Of a stretch of DNA of 64,000 bases, positions 54,460 through 63,726 are shown in pieces; the first letter of the stretch is position 1, and each line of letters starts with the position of its first letter. This DNA is from CALBTQ01 sp036725605 (GTDB lineage: Bacteria > Lernaellota > Lernaellaia > Lernaellales > Lernaellaceae): assembly GCA_036725605.1 (NCBI GenBank), contig DAIMDW010000016.1, positions 72,842 through 136,841 on the forward strand, in the 5' to 3' direction. Position numbers and translations under genes: made by a program. The notes below the pieces were generated by a model that was not told the DNA's origin, ran no database searches, and saw only the letters and a program-made list of their open reading frames with translations.

Positions 54460-55259
54460 GTCCCAAGAAAGAAACGTCCACCGACCTGGCCCCTGTGAAC
54501 ACCACCGCCCTCGATCTGGCGCTGCCGCCGGACCTGGCTGAGGAACTCGGGGAACTGAACGCCCTGGGTGAACTCGGCCGCGAGGACCGCCCCCTGCCGA
54601 TCATGGCCTTCAACATGAAAGCCAAGGACGAAACCGGCGCGTGGATTCCCAAAGACCGCTTTTTCAACACGGCGACCGAGGAGATCATCGACGACATCGA
54701 GTGCGTGCTGATCACGGTCAAGAAAACCCGCCGCCACGCCAACTACATCGAAGGCCAAGGCACCGAGATTCTCTGCCGCTCGGACAACCTGGCGGTCGGC
54801 ATCGACATCGACGGCAAGCAGATCGAGTGCGCAACGTGCCCGAAAAAGAACTGGGTGCGCAACGAAAAACCGCAGTGCGGTCTGGTCTATAACTTCGTCG
54901 GTTTGGACCTGCGGACCGGCCAGCCCTTTGTGGTGCGGGCCAAAGGCGCATCGCTGCCGCCGACGCGCAAGTACATCGCCAAATACTTCACCTCGAAACT
55001 GCGGCTCCAGAGCGGTCAGTTCGCGGACCTGCCGTTGTTCGTCTACCACACGAAGCTCTCGCTGGACACGCCGGAAGGCACCTACGCGGTGCTGCGGATG
55101 GAAAACATCGGCGCCTGCTCGAAAGAGGAAATCCTCCAGTTCAAGGGCCTGTACGAAACCTTCCAGAACTTCCGTCAGGTCGATCTCGACAGCGAACAGC
55201 CCGCCTCGCGGGACGACGGCGAAAAGGACGACGACCTTCCCGACTTCCTGGAGGAGTAA
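54456..55259 (+). CDS. Cys-containing phage protein, probable ssDNA-binding/annealing partner
   Basis: The 267-residue protein has a central beta-rich domain with spaced Cys (EILCRSDNLAVGIDIDGKQI, then ECATCPKKNWVRNEKPQCGL), an OB-like pattern, and the acidic C-terminal tail DDGEKDDDLPDFLEE. An acidic tip is typical of single-strand DNA-binding proteins that recruit partners. No family name is certain. It directly follows the Cas4-like nuclease with a four-base overlap, as annealing or SSB proteins often do. Confidence 0.7.
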   Translation: MSPKKETSTDLAPVNTTALDLALPPDLAEELGELNALGELGREDRPLPIMAFNMKAKDETGAWIPKDRFFNTATEEIIDDIECVLITVKKTRRHANYIEGQGTEILCRSDNLAVGIDIDGKQIECATCPKKNWVRNEKPQCGLVYNFVGLDLRTGQPFVVRAKGASLPPTRKYIAKYFTSKLRLQSGQFADLPLFVYHTKLSLDTPEGTYAVLRMENIGACSKEEILQFKGLYETFQNFRQVDLDSEQPASRDDGEKDDDLPDFLEE

Positions 55260-55262
55260 TCG

Positions 55263-55547
55263 ATGGACGATGTGCGCGAACGGATTTCCTCCGTATGCCA
55301 AGGCCTGGAGCGGATGCTCCTGGCCAAGAACGAAACCTATGGCAACTCGGCGCTCGATCCGGTTCGGGTGTTTTCCAAGACCGATCCCATCGAGCAGATC
55401 AAGGTCCGGATCGACGACAAAATTTCACGGCTTGCTCGCGGCGGTGAGGACCTTGCCGCCGTGGGCGAAAGCTACCTGGACACCATCCAGGATCTGATTG
55501 GCTACCTGGTGCTGCTGCTCGTGGCCATCGAAAGGAGCCGCGAATGA
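55263..55547 (+). CDS. Nucleotide modification-associated domain 1 (DUF1599)-like protein
   Basis: The 94-residue protein reads like the family core: LLAKNETYGNSALDPVRVFS, KTDPIEQIKVRIDDKISRLA, then YLDTIQDLIGYLVLLLVAIE. The all-alpha fold is thought to act in nucleotide metabolism or on modified bases in phages; catalytic activity is not proven. It lies between the ssDNA-binding-type gene and the helicase, overlapping the latter by four bases. Confidence 0.8.
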   Translation: MDDVRERISSVCQGLERMLLAKNETYGNSALDPVRVFSKTDPIEQIKVRIDDKISRLARGGEDLAAVGESYLDTIQDLIGYLVLLLVAIERSRE

Positions 55548-57763
55548 ACCACGAGCAAATCGAGGGCGTGCTGGGCATTAAAAGCACCTCTCCGAAGAAC
55601 TGGATCAGGGGAAACGTGGACCGGCACCCGGTGGTGGGCGTGCTGCCGCCGGGTGTTTGCGAGGGCGACACGGTCGTCATGCGCGGCCGCTGGGAGGATC
55701 GCGGCTGGGGATTGCAGTTCAGTTTCCGCGAGTGCCAATCCGTGCGGCCCAAGGGCGTCAACGGCGTCAAACGATATCTGGCGCAAAACTTCAAATGGAT
55801 CGGCCCGGCCATCGCCGAGGAGATCATCCGACGCTTCGGCGAGGGCTTTTTCGATATCGTCGAAAGCGATCATCGACGGCTCACCGAGATTCGAGGGATC
55901 ACCCCACAACGCGCCGACGAGATTCACGCGACCTGGTCTGAAAAGAAAGCGGACAAGGAGGCCGGGCTGTTCTTCGCAACCTGCGGAATCAGCCCGGCGT
56001 TTCAGAACCGCATTCAGGCCGCCTTTTCGAAAATGCCCATCGCCCAATTGATCGACACCGTAAAGGCCAATCCCTATCAGCTGGTCGAGCGGGTCGAGGG
56101 CATCGGATTCGTCACCGCCGACAAGATCGCCCGCCGTCTGGACTTCGACACGTCGTCGCCGTTTCGCATCCGCGCGGGCATCTTTCATGCGCTGCACGAG
56201 GCCGCCGAAAACGACGGCCACTGTTATCTACCGGCGCAGGGTCTGATCAAGGCCGCCGCCGACCTTCTTTGCGTCTCACCGGAGATGGTCGCCCACGAAT
56301 TGGGCGTGCTGCTCACCGATGAAAAGGTCGAGTGCTTTCTCAAGGATCGCATCACCTTGCCTCGCTTCCTTTCCGCCGAGAAACGAGTGGCGGCCCGCAT
56401 CAAAGCCATCGCAAGGCAAGCGGTCGCCCGCGTCATGGCGAGCCTTCCGCAGGAGGAATGGGAATGGCTCACGCCGAAGCAACGCGAGGCGGTCCAGTGC
56501 GCCATCGCCAACAACCTGATGGTGCTCACCGGCCTGCCGGGAACCGGCAAGACCTCGTCGCTCAAAGCCATCGTGAAAGCCTTCGGCAAGCTGTCCATCG
56601 CCCTGTGCGCGCCGACCGGTCGCGCCGCAAAACGAATGTCGCAGCAGATCGGCCGCCCGGCTCAGACGATCCATCGATTGCTCCAGTACCACCCCGAGGA
56701 GGGCTTTCGCGTCAACCGCGACAATCCGCTCGATGTGGATGTCGTGATCGCGGACGAGATGAGCATGGCCTGTATCGAACTGGCCGACGCGCTGCTGGAC
56801 GCCATCGATCCGGAGCACACGACCTTGATCCTGGTCGGTGATGTGAACCAGCTGCCCTCGGTCGGCCCGGGCCGCGTGCTGAACGATGTCATCGCCTCGG
56901 GAGTGTGCCCGGTCATCAACCTGATCGAGATACTTCGCCAGGACGAAGCCAGCGCCATCGTCAAGAACGCCCACGCAATCAACGCGGGCCGTGACTTGAT
57001 CACGGACAACGTCAAAGAGTTTTTCTTCGCATCCACGGACGACACCGGCCAGATCGTCGAATGGATCGGCAAGACCCTGGATGTCATGCCTCCGAAGTTC
57101 GGTCTCGACCCGGTGCGCGATGTCCAGGTCCTTTGCCCCGCCAACGTAAGCTCCATCGGCGCGGATGCCCTCAATCCCTTTCTGAGCAGGCTTCTCAATC
57201 CCAACGGCACGGCCATCAAGGGATCGTCGCTGAAGGTCGGCGACAAGGTGATGCAGAAGAAAAACAACTACAAGCGCCTGGTATTCGGCGACGAGGGGCG
57301 GTCGAAGTTCCTGTCGATGGTCGCCGCCGATCCGAGCCTGAAATGGACCAACGCGGTCTCGGTGGATTTTATCTTCAATACCGGCGGCTGCGACTTCGGC
57401 GCGTTCAACGGCGACGGCGGTGTGATCGAGTCCTTCTTTCCGAACATCGGATTGTTGCTGGTCGCTTTCGATGACGGCGTCTATTCGCTGTATCGGATGG
57501 GTGAAGCCGAAGATGAATTGATCCGCTCCTTCGCCATCAGCATCCACAAATCCCAGGGTTCGGAATACCCGGCGGTTATCATCCCGATCCACACGACCAA
57601 CTACCTCATGCTGCAGCGGTCGTTGCTCTACACCGCCGTGACAAGAGCCGCACGTTATCTCGTCCTCGTCGGGTCGCAAAAAGCGGTGCGGATCGCCATC
57701 AGCAACAACAAGGTCTCGGAGCGGTTCACCAATCTGCGAACGCTGCTGGAGGCTCCTGAATGA
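55544..57763 (+). CDS. RecD2-like superfamily 1 DNA helicase
   Basis: The 739-residue protein has an N-terminal OB-like part, helix-hairpin-helix repeats (LTEIRGITPQRADEI, VERVEGIGFVTADKIARRL), a winged-helix-like domain, and the motor with Walker A VLTGLPGTGKTSS (about residue 330). Walker B is VVIADEMSMA (about 401), and the C-terminal motif is AISIHKSQGSEYPAVIIP (about 663). This is the RecD2 plan of a 5'-to-3' helicase without RecBC. The insertion around 560-650 is unlike typical RecD2. Four-base overlaps on both sides imply equimolar production with the primase. Confidence 0.92.
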   Translation: MNHEQIEGVLGIKSTSPKNWIRGNVDRHPVVGVLPPGVCEGDTVVMRGRWEDRGWGLQFSFRECQSVRPKGVNGVKRYLAQNFKWIGPAIAEEIIRRFGEGFFDIVESDHRRLTEIRGITPQRADEIHATWSEKKADKEAGLFFATCGISPAFQNRIQAAFSKMPIAQLIDTVKANPYQLVERVEGIGFVTADKIARRLDFDTSSPFRIRAGIFHALHEAAENDGHCYLPAQGLIKAAADLLCVSPEMVAHELGVLLTDEKVECFLKDRITLPRFLSAEKRVAARIKAIARQAVARVMASLPQEEWEWLTPKQREAVQCAIANNLMVLTGLPGTGKTSSLKAIVKAFGKLSIALCAPTGRAAKRMSQQIGRPAQTIHRLLQYHPEEGFRVNRDNPLDVDVVIADEMSMACIELADALLDAIDPEHTTLILVGDVNQLPSVGPGRVLNDVIASGVCPVINLIEILRQDEASAIVKNAHAINAGRDLITDNVKEFFFASTDDTGQIVEWIGKTLDVMPPKFGLDPVRDVQVLCPANVSSIGADALNPFLSRLLNPNGTAIKGSSLKVGDKVMQKKNNYKRLVFGDEGRSKFLSMVAADPSLKWTNAVSVDFIFNTGGCDFGAFNGDGGVIESFFPNIGLLLVAFDDGVYSLYRMGEAEDELIRSFAISIHKSQGSEYPAVIIPIHTTNYLMLQRSLLYTAVTRAARYLVLVGSQKAVRIAISNNKVSERFTNLRTLLEAPE

Positions 57764-60700
57764 AGCTGAATCAGGAGCGTGTCGATCTGGTGAAAAAGAC
57801 CCTGCTGCGGGTGCGCACCGATGTCTATGCGCACCCGTGGCAGACCAAACATCCGGGGCGCGACGGCAAGCACCGAAAAGGATGGGCGCCTGTTTGCGTC
57901 CATCGCTTCGACGCCAAGTTGTGCGCCCTCTCCAACAAGAACGATCTCAAGGGCGGTTGCGATGGGTGTTCCCACAAGCAACTCGCCGTGCTCGACGACC
58001 AGGCGATCTGGGACCACCTCACCGGATCGACGCCGGTGCAAAACGGAGCGACGGACATCAAGGAGCAGCTGGGCATCTATCTCTTGTGGCCCAGCATCAA
58101 CCTCGCCGACGGCTCGACCATCGAGAACGTCTGCTTCCAGGCGGCCATCGACTTTGACGACCATGCCGATCCTTCCACCGGAGCACAACACGATCCCGCG
58201 CGGGACGTGACATCGTTCCTTGCGGTCTGCGAGGTGCAGGGCATTCGCGCCCACGTCGAACGGTCCAAGTCGGGCCGTGGCTTTCACGTATGGTTTTTCT
58301 TTACCGGCCCCATCGAGGCACACCTGGTGCGACGGGTTCTTTTCGCTCTGCTCCTGGAATCCGGATGCCTCGACGACGGCGACGACTTAAGCGCGCCTTC
58401 CTTCGACCGCATCTTTCCCAACCAGGACCGGCTCACCGGCAAGGGCATGGGCAACCTGATCGCAGCGCCCCTCTGCGGCGCGCACATGAAAAAGGGCAAC
58501 ACGCTCTTTGTCGATCAGCACAACGGATTCACACCTTTCGAGAAGCAGGCCCCGCTGCTCACCGCTCTGGCGGCCCAGATCGACGCCGGGCAAGGAGACT
58601 TGCTGGTCTCTTGTGACGACCTGCTGCGCGTCGCCTCGGAGTTGAAAGTCGATGTCGCCGGCGGAAATCAGCCAGAAGAAAACAAGGGCACGACGGCGCT
58701 GCCCTCGGATGCGGGGGCGCGCATCTGCCTGGAGCACTGCGCTTTCCTTCAACACTGCCGCGACCAGGCGACGTCGCTGCCCGAACCGCAATGGATGGAC
58801 ATGATCTCCAACCTTTGCCGGTTCGCCGACGGCGGCGACCTGATCCATGACCTCTCTGGCGGTCATCCCAATTACACGCCGCAGGAAACCAACGGAAAGA
58901 TCGCCCACCTGCGGATGTCGTCGGGGCCGATCACCTGCGAGAAAATCCGCGCCGACGGTTTTACCGGCTGTCCCAGGGATGGTTGCGGCGTCAAAGCCCC
59001 CGCCAGTCTTGCGGCGCGGATGCGCGGCGAGCACATCACGGCGCTCATTGACGAGATCGACATTTCCGCATTGCCGGACGACGTGCCCTCGGCGCTCGAT
59101 GCGATCCTGAATGAAATCAGCATGACGGCGCGCAACGAGCACGAGGCTTACCTGGAACAGATCGCGGCCAAGGTGCCCAAGGCCAAGAAAAACGAACTCA
59201 AGAAGCTCGTCATCAAGAAACAGGAGACGCGCAAGGCCGAGGCGCTGTCACGGGACGATTTCCCGAATTACCGTATCCAGAACAACTGCTACGAGAAGAA
59301 ACACGTCGAGGAGACCGGTCAGGTCGCTTATCAACCCTTCACGAACTTCATTATCGACATCAAATCCGACCGGCAGTTCATCGACGAGATCGAGCCTTAT
59401 CGACTGATCGAGGGGGAGATTCGCACCGCCTGCGGCAAGGTCGCGCCGTTCCAGGTCTCCGGGAAGGTCTTCGCCAACAGCCAGAGGCTCAACGAGGCCA
59501 TCGGGGAACAAGGCGGCACGATCTGCAAGTACTGGCCGCACGACATCAACGATATCCGACGCGCCGCCCAGGAGCTATCCGCGCCGCGCTACGTGGCCGC
59601 CCACACGCGCCTGGGTTTTATCGATCCGGCGAACGACCGCTACTACACGCCGTCGCTCATCATCACGCCTCACGGCGTCATCGAAAACCGGGAGCGGGTC
59701 ATTGACCTGTCGGAGATGGAGTATGCCAAGAGCCTCGACCTGGTTCGCCTGGACCCGGAGACGCTCGCCAAGGTCTGCCGCCACATCCTGGACGACCTTT
59801 TCAAACTCAACGGCCACGAGGTGACCTTCACCCTGGCGGGCCATGCATTTATCTCACCGTTCCTGTCCAAGCTCGACCACTCGCCCAACTGCTCCAGCGA
59901 GCGGTACATTCTCTGGATCACCGGCATCACCGGCGCTTCGAAGTCTTTTCTGGCCATGCGCTTCGCCAACTTCTTCGGCAACTTCGCCGAGGGGCATTCG
60001 GTCAACTCCTGGACCTCGACGCCGTACCAGATTCAGAAGGTCGGCCATTACTTCGCCGACTGTCTGTACCTCGTCGACGATTTCAAGCTCAAGAACATCC
60101 AGGCGCGGCACGAGCAGGTCGTCCAGATCCTCCAGAACTACGCGGATGGACGGGGGCGCGGTCGGCTCAACAGCGACGCATCAGTGAAACAGACGTACAC
60201 GATCCGGGGTAATCTTCTGGTCACCGGCGAAGACGTGCCGGACAACGAAGCATCCAACCTGGCGCGCATGATCATCGTCGGCGTAAACACCCGCCGCAAG
60301 GACGCTGTGCGCGGCCGGGCTTGCCTCAAGAACCAGCATCTCTATCGCGGTGTGACGGCGGCGTTCATCCATTACGTTCTCTCGCGCCCGGACTGGTTCG
60401 ACGACCTAGTCGCGCGGATCGACGCGGCCATGGATATGTTCCACGAGGGCGTCGAGGACGTGGCCAACGGCCTGCGCATCGCCCGCAACTTCGGGTTGAA
60501 CAAGACCGGCTTCGATCTCTTCGTGGACTTTCTGCAGGGCACCGGCGTCATCGACGAGGCGACAGCGGCGGCGCTTATCGCCGAGCACATTGATAACCTG
60601 TTCGGGCTGAGGGACGAGCATACTCGTTCGGTCGTAAGCGAGCAGGCCAACAACGTCTTTCTCGACACCCTCACCGACATGCTCCACAGCGGCCGCGTCG

Positions 60701-61056
60701 TGCTCCATTCGCCTGAAAACAAGATATGGCGCGGCATGGAACTGGTTGAACTGGAACCACACGAGGTGCGCGGCGTGGTGGGCTTCATGCGCCGCGACGA
60801 CGAGCACGCCTACATCTATCCCAAGATCGCTCTGGCCGAGATTCAGAAGGTTCTGCGCGACGCCGGAAGCACCCTCGGATTCACCATCAAGGCTATCGGC
60901 AAGCAACTCGCCGAAGAGGGCCTTTTACTGGACTGCGAAGACGGCAGAGCGTCCACGACCGTCCGGCACAACGGCAGAACCCATCGCGTTTGGAAAATCA
61001 GAAAAGCCGACCTCGGCCTCACGGAAAGGAGCGGAGACGATGACATTCCCTTCTGA
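57760..61056 (+). CDS. TOTE-type archaeo-eukaryotic primase fused to helicase
   Basis: The 1098-residue protein begins with a Cys motif (Cys55, 67 and 70). The AEP domain has the metal motif AAIDFDDH (Asp131, Asp133), SGRGFHVWFFF, and the TOTE hallmark FDRIFPNQDRLTGKGMGNLI ending at APLCG. A Cys-rich PriCT-like middle follows (CLEHCAFLQHCRDQ...CEKIRADGFTGCPRDGCG), then an ATPase motor with Walker A ITGITGASKSFLA (about 721) and Walker B LYLVDDFK (about 769), and an acidic/basic C terminus. It should prime and unwind DNA, making the element able to start its own replication. A repeat-rich origin candidate follows immediately. Confidence 0.9.
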   Translation: MKLNQERVDLVKKTLLRVRTDVYAHPWQTKHPGRDGKHRKGWAPVCVHRFDAKLCALSNKNDLKGGCDGCSHKQLAVLDDQAIWDHLTGSTPVQNGATDIKEQLGIYLLWPSINLADGSTIENVCFQAAIDFDDHADPSTGAQHDPARDVTSFLAVCEVQGIRAHVERSKSGRGFHVWFFFTGPIEAHLVRRVLFALLLESGCLDDGDDLSAPSFDRIFPNQDRLTGKGMGNLIAAPLCGAHMKKGNTLFVDQHNGFTPFEKQAPLLTALAAQIDAGQGDLLVSCDDLLRVASELKVDVAGGNQPEENKGTTALPSDAGARICLEHCAFLQHCRDQATSLPEPQWMDMISNLCRFADGGDLIHDLSGGHPNYTPQETNGKIAHLRMSSGPITCEKIRADGFTGCPRDGCGVKAPASLAARMRGEHITALIDEIDISALPDDVPSALDAILNEISMTARNEHEAYLEQIAAKVPKAKKNELKKLVIKKQETRKAEALSRDDFPNYRIQNNCYEKKHVEETGQVAYQPFTNFIIDIKSDRQFIDEIEPYRLIEGEIRTACGKVAPFQVSGKVFANSQRLNEAIGEQGGTICKYWPHDINDIRRAAQELSAPRYVAAHTRLGFIDPANDRYYTPSLIITPHGVIENRERVIDLSEMEYAKSLDLVRLDPETLAKVCRHILDDLFKLNGHEVTFTLAGHAFISPFLSKLDHSPNCSSERYILWITGITGASKSFLAMRFANFFGNFAEGHSVNSWTSTPYQIQKVGHYFADCLYLVDDFKLKNIQARHEQVVQILQNYADGRGRGRLNSDASVKQTYTIRGNLLVTGEDVPDNEASNLARMIIVGVNTRRKDAVRGRACLKNQHLYRGVTAAFIHYVLSRPDWFDDLVARIDAAMDMFHEGVEDVANGLRIARNFGLNKTGFDLFVDFLQGTGVIDEATAAALIAEHIDNLFGLRDEHTRSVVSEQANNVFLDTLTDMLHSGRVVLHSPENKIWRGMELVELEPHEVRGVVGFMRRDDEHAYIYPKIALAEIQKVLRDAGSTLGFTIKAIGKQLAEEGLLLDCEDGRASTTVRHNGRTHRVWKIRKADLGLTERSGDDDIPF

Positions 61057-61460
61057 CCATCACCGAATCACCGCTTTTTATCTGAAGGGCGAAATCGACA
61101 CGGCTTTTTTGCATCACCGAATCACCACTTTTTTCCCGAAGGTGAAAATCGGTCAGGCTGTTTTTCCCGCTTTCCATCACCGAATGTCACCGAATTCGTC
61201 ACCGCTTTTTTCAGGGCTTAACCATCCGATATCAAAGAGAAAATTCCATGCCATCACCGCATCACCACTTTCTTACACATCTCTCCTATATAGGACGGGA
61301 AAAAATGAGGAAAAGAAAAACAGCCTCGCGCATAGCGTAAGATATTGTCAAAAAAGTGGTGATTCGGTGATGAGAGGGCCTAACCGCTTGGAAAGGTTGG
61401 GAAATCCGCATCACCGGTCACTGGTGATGCTTGGTGATTTTGGTGATGCACAAAAAATAG
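61057..61460. repeat. Iteron-like direct and inverted repeats, candidate replication origin
   Basis: At least six copies of CATCACCGAATCACC or close variants lie in plus orientation up to about 61275 and in minus orientation from about 61350 on (GTGGTGATTCGGTGATG). Two 23-bp arms, CATCACCGAATCACCACTTT plus TTT and its exact inverse, face each other across about 230 bp. The middle (about 61275-61350) is A/T-rich with TATATAGG and long purine runs. The palindrome CATCACC-ggtcact-GGTGATG lies at about 61410. No gene fits here. Its place right after the primase-helicase gene supports an origin or an initiator-binding site. Confidence 0.7.
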
Positions 61461-61500
61461 GCAAATCCCGCTCAACAATCGCCGATGGGAGGTCGCTGTC

Positions 61501-62112
61501 ATGACCTCCTTCGAGCAACTCTTCCGCCGCACCATCGACGAACTGAGCAGGCGCTACCCAGACGGTGCGTTGGACTGGATTGCTGCCAACCAGCCTGAAA
61601 TCCACCACGCCATCAAGCAGGTCGACGACAAGATCAATGCGCTGTGGAAAACCGGCGACCGCCAGGCGTTCAAGAAAGCCCTGTCGGTTTACTACAAGCT
61701 CCACCTCGAAGGCTTCAAGCGATTCCGCGCCGCGCACGATCTTCCAGACCCCGATGCTCCTGTTCGTGAACTCACCCAGGCCGACATCGACTCGTTCAAG
61801 GCGCTGCGGGTCGAGGTCAACGTCAAGTCGAAGGCTGGTGAGTTCACTCTCGTTCCGGAAAGGACCGGGCGCACCGATCGCATCGAGTTGATTCCGGAAG
61901 ACATCGCCAAGCTCGCCATGATCATGGAGACCTTTCCCGGCAGTGAAATCACTTACGTCGGGCCAGACGAAGGCGGCGCTTGTCTGGATATCCCTGCGAT
62001 GGAACCGAGCGCGCCTCCGCAAAAGACATTTACGCGACCCGTGAAAACCAAAGCCAAACCGCGTCCCGAAAAGCCGAAGGGCGACGTGACGCGACAACGA
62101 AGCTTTCTGTGA
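61501..62112 (+). CDS. Hypothetical element protein
   Basis: The 203-residue protein is helical in its N-terminal half (LDWIAANQPEIHHAIKQVDD, YYKLHLEGFKRFRAAHDLPD), then mixed (FKALRVEVNVKSKAGEFTLV), with a Pro/Lys-rich tail (KTKAKPRPEKPKGDV) that may bind DNA. No family is recognised. It begins after the repeat region with GGGAGGTCG upstream and ends 11 bp before the nuclease gene. Confidence 0.7.
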   Translation: MTSFEQLFRRTIDELSRRYPDGALDWIAANQPEIHHAIKQVDDKINALWKTGDRQAFKKALSVYYKLHLEGFKRFRAAHDLPDPDAPVRELTQADIDSFKALRVEVNVKSKAGEFTLVPERTGRTDRIELIPEDIAKLAMIMETFPGSEITYVGPDEGGACLDIPAMEPSAPPQKTFTRPVKTKAKPRPEKPKGDVTRQRSFL

Positions 62113-62123
62113 AGGAGATCAAC

Positions 62124-62459
62124 ATGGGCAGACTCAGTCGAAACAAGGGAGCCGAATACGAGCGGGAAATCGCCCGCGAACTGCGAGAGATTTTCGGCGA
62201 CGCATCCCGGCGCGGCTTCCAGTACCGCGACGGAACCGAAGCCGGTGATGTGCTGAATCCGGTTTTCTTCATCGAGTGCAAACGCCACAAGCGGTGCGAC
62301 GTGAAGAGGGCTCTGGAACAGGCCATCGCCAACTGCAACGACAAAACCAAATACCCCATCGCCGTCACCAGGGACGACAACAAGCGATCCATCGTCACGA
62401 TGGACCTCGAGGACTTCAAGGATCTGGTGCGCGAATGGTGGGAATTGAAAGCGAGGTAA
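62124..62459 (+). CDS. Hjc-like PD-(D/E)XK nuclease (putative Holliday-junction resolvase)
   Basis: The 111-residue protein begins NKGAEYEREIARELREIFG and contains EAGDVLNPVFFIECKRHKRC, which has the Asp and the Glu-x-Lys of the nuclease core, then ALEQAIANC and YPIAVTRDDNKRSIVTMDLE. Size and motif order match archaeal-type Hjc and related phage resolvases that cut four-way junctions. The ATG at 62124 follows AAGGAG; the open frame upstream to 61980 overlaps another gene. It fits with the recombination enzymes upstream. Confidence 0.85.
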   Translation: MGRLSRNKGAEYEREIARELREIFGDASRRGFQYRDGTEAGDVLNPVFFIECKRHKRCDVKRALEQAIANCNDKTKYPIAVTRDDNKRSIVTMDLEDFKDLVREWWELKAR

Positions 62460-62462
62460 TCA

Positions 62463-62768
62463 ATGAAAAAATCGGACAAGATTTATTGCGCCAACTGCCT
62501 GCACTGCAAGGAGTTCACGCACGTCTCGCCGCTGACCGGTGTCCGCGAACGGCGCATCCGTTGCGCTGCCGGACAATGGACCACGCCATCGGGCAACGAG
62601 AAGACCTACTCGCTTCACACGGCGCTCATTCGGCGGAAAGAAGAATGCGCCCACTACGACAGCATGGGCGAGGACGACCTCCCGGAGTTTGTTAAGACGT
62701 TGCGCGACACTTTGCCGGTTGAACGCATCTTCGAGAATCCTCCCCGTTCCCAACGAAAGAGCGCGTGA
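62463..62768 (+). CDS. Cys-rich putative zinc-binding protein
   Basis: The 101-residue protein has a C-x2-C-x2-C cluster at the N terminus (IYCANCLHCKEFTH, Cys9, 12, 15), RIRCAAGQW with another Cys near 34, and EECAHYDS near 62. The rest is helical (LPEFVKTLRDTLPVERIF). It is probably a small structural zinc-binding protein that contacts nucleic acid or protein. It starts three bases after the resolvase stop and overlaps the next ATG by one base. Confidence 0.75.
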   Translation: MKKSDKIYCANCLHCKEFTHVSPLTGVRERRIRCAAGQWTTPSGNEKTYSLHTALIRRKEECAHYDSMGEDDLPEFVKTLRDTLPVERIFENPPRSQRKSA

Positions 62769-63025
62769 TGAGAAGTCGGAAGGCTGAAGCAATCAAAATC
62801 CTTCCGCCCGATCTCGTCGAGCAAATCCAGAAGTATTTCACCGGCGGCTACCTGTACGTACCGTCCCGCATGAAGGCGAAACGCCTTATCCGCAACATGG
62901 AGATCATCGCCATGTTCAACGCGGGCAAGACGATCACCGAAATCGCCGAGACGTTTCTGCTTACCCGCACCGGCGTCCGCTACATCCTCAAGAACGCGAA
63001 ACGCGATCAAGGGGAGTGGAAGTAA
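62768..63025 (+). CDS. CD3324/Mor-like HTH protein
   Basis: The 85-residue protein contains ILPPDLVEQIQKYFTGGYLY, then VPSRMKAKRLIRNMEIIAMF and the helix-turn-helix NAGKTITEIAETFLLTRTGV. The layout matches the CD3324 family of small phage transcription regulators related to the C-terminal part of Mor. The ATG at 62768 overlaps the previous stop (TGATG); an in-frame GTG lies one codon earlier. It may control late or packaging genes that begin just downstream. Confidence 0.8.
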   Translation: MRSRKAEAIKILPPDLVEQIQKYFTGGYLYVPSRMKAKRLIRNMEIIAMFNAGKTITEIAETFLLTRTGVRYILKNAKRDQGEWK

Positions 63026-63058
63026 TGCGGGGTGAAAACTTCCATTTCTTGAACTTGG

Positions 63059-63080
63059 CCACTGGAATCCGGTGGTTTTT
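63059..63080 (+). terminator. Terminator-like hairpin
   Basis: CCACTGG and CCGGTGG pair around AAT, with one G-T pair, and are followed by TTTTT, 33 bp after the CD3324-like gene. It separates replication genes from the packaging-type gene. Confidence 0.65.
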
Positions 63081-63153
63081 ACTAATGGGCACACGGCCTC
63101 GCTCCGGTCGTCGAATCGGCGAGGCGCGATCCCAGATGTGAGAGGTAGAAATA

Positions 63154-63726
63154 GTGGCATCTAAGCAGAATTTACCCGCAGACCAGGACTGGGTTGACAG
63201 CTTTGGGCACCGCACGCCGCGCTGCACAGCCCGCATGAAGAAAAACGGCCAGCGCTGCACGCATCCGGCGGTCGAGGGCTACACCGTTTGCCGTCTTCAT
63301 GGTGCGAATCCCAAAAATCATGGTGGTGCGCCGCCTGAAAAGCTTCGTGGCAACCTCAATGCGCTCAAGCACGGGGCGTATGTAAAGAAGCTGCTGACCG
63401 ACGAGGAGAAGGCGATCTTCGAGGACGCGCTCGCAGCGATCCATCAGGACTTCGACCTCAACGAGTCCACGGATTTGATGCAGGCGTCGATGGCCGCCTT
63501 TTACTTCGCCAAGTGGCACTGCGCCGTGCTCGGCAATGCCGATGCTGCCGTCGGCAATTACGACGTGCTGTTTCGCAAGCAGCTGGAGTGCCTCAAGACC
63601 ACCAGGGTGCAACGCGACACTGGCGGCGGGCAACAGACCACGCCAGCGGAATGGGCCGTGGCGCTTCTGGAAAGCGTGCGTGGCGGCGCGTCCGACAAGG
63701 CGAAAAAAGAAACCCCGGAGGACTGA
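63154..63726 (+). CDS. HGGAP-type phage protein (small-terminase-associated family)
   Basis: The 190-residue protein starts at GTG with AGAGGT upstream. A Cys3His motif (CTARMKKNGQRC...VCRLHG) precedes the signature HGGAPPEKLRGNLNALKHGA, which typifies proteins encoded just before phage large terminases. A helical C terminus follows. Its role may be recognition of phage DNA for packaging, but the family is not well characterised. Its stop overlaps the next ATG by one base. The downstream terminase expected here is not seen. Confidence 0.82.
   Translation: MASKQNLPADQDWVDSFGHRTPRCTARMKKNGQRCTHPAVEGYTVCRLHGANPKNHGGAPPEKLRGNLNALKHGAYVKKLLTDEEKAIFEDALAAIHQDFDLNESTDLMQASMAAFYFAKWHCAVLGNADAAVGNYDVLFRKQLECLKTTRVQRDTGGGQQTTPAEWAVALLESVRGGASDKAKKETPED

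Noticed and set aside
60746..61504. Long frame crossing the end of the primase gene and the repeat region
   Set aside because: It is out of frame with the primase; its tail is translated repeat sequence and it lacks a start signal.
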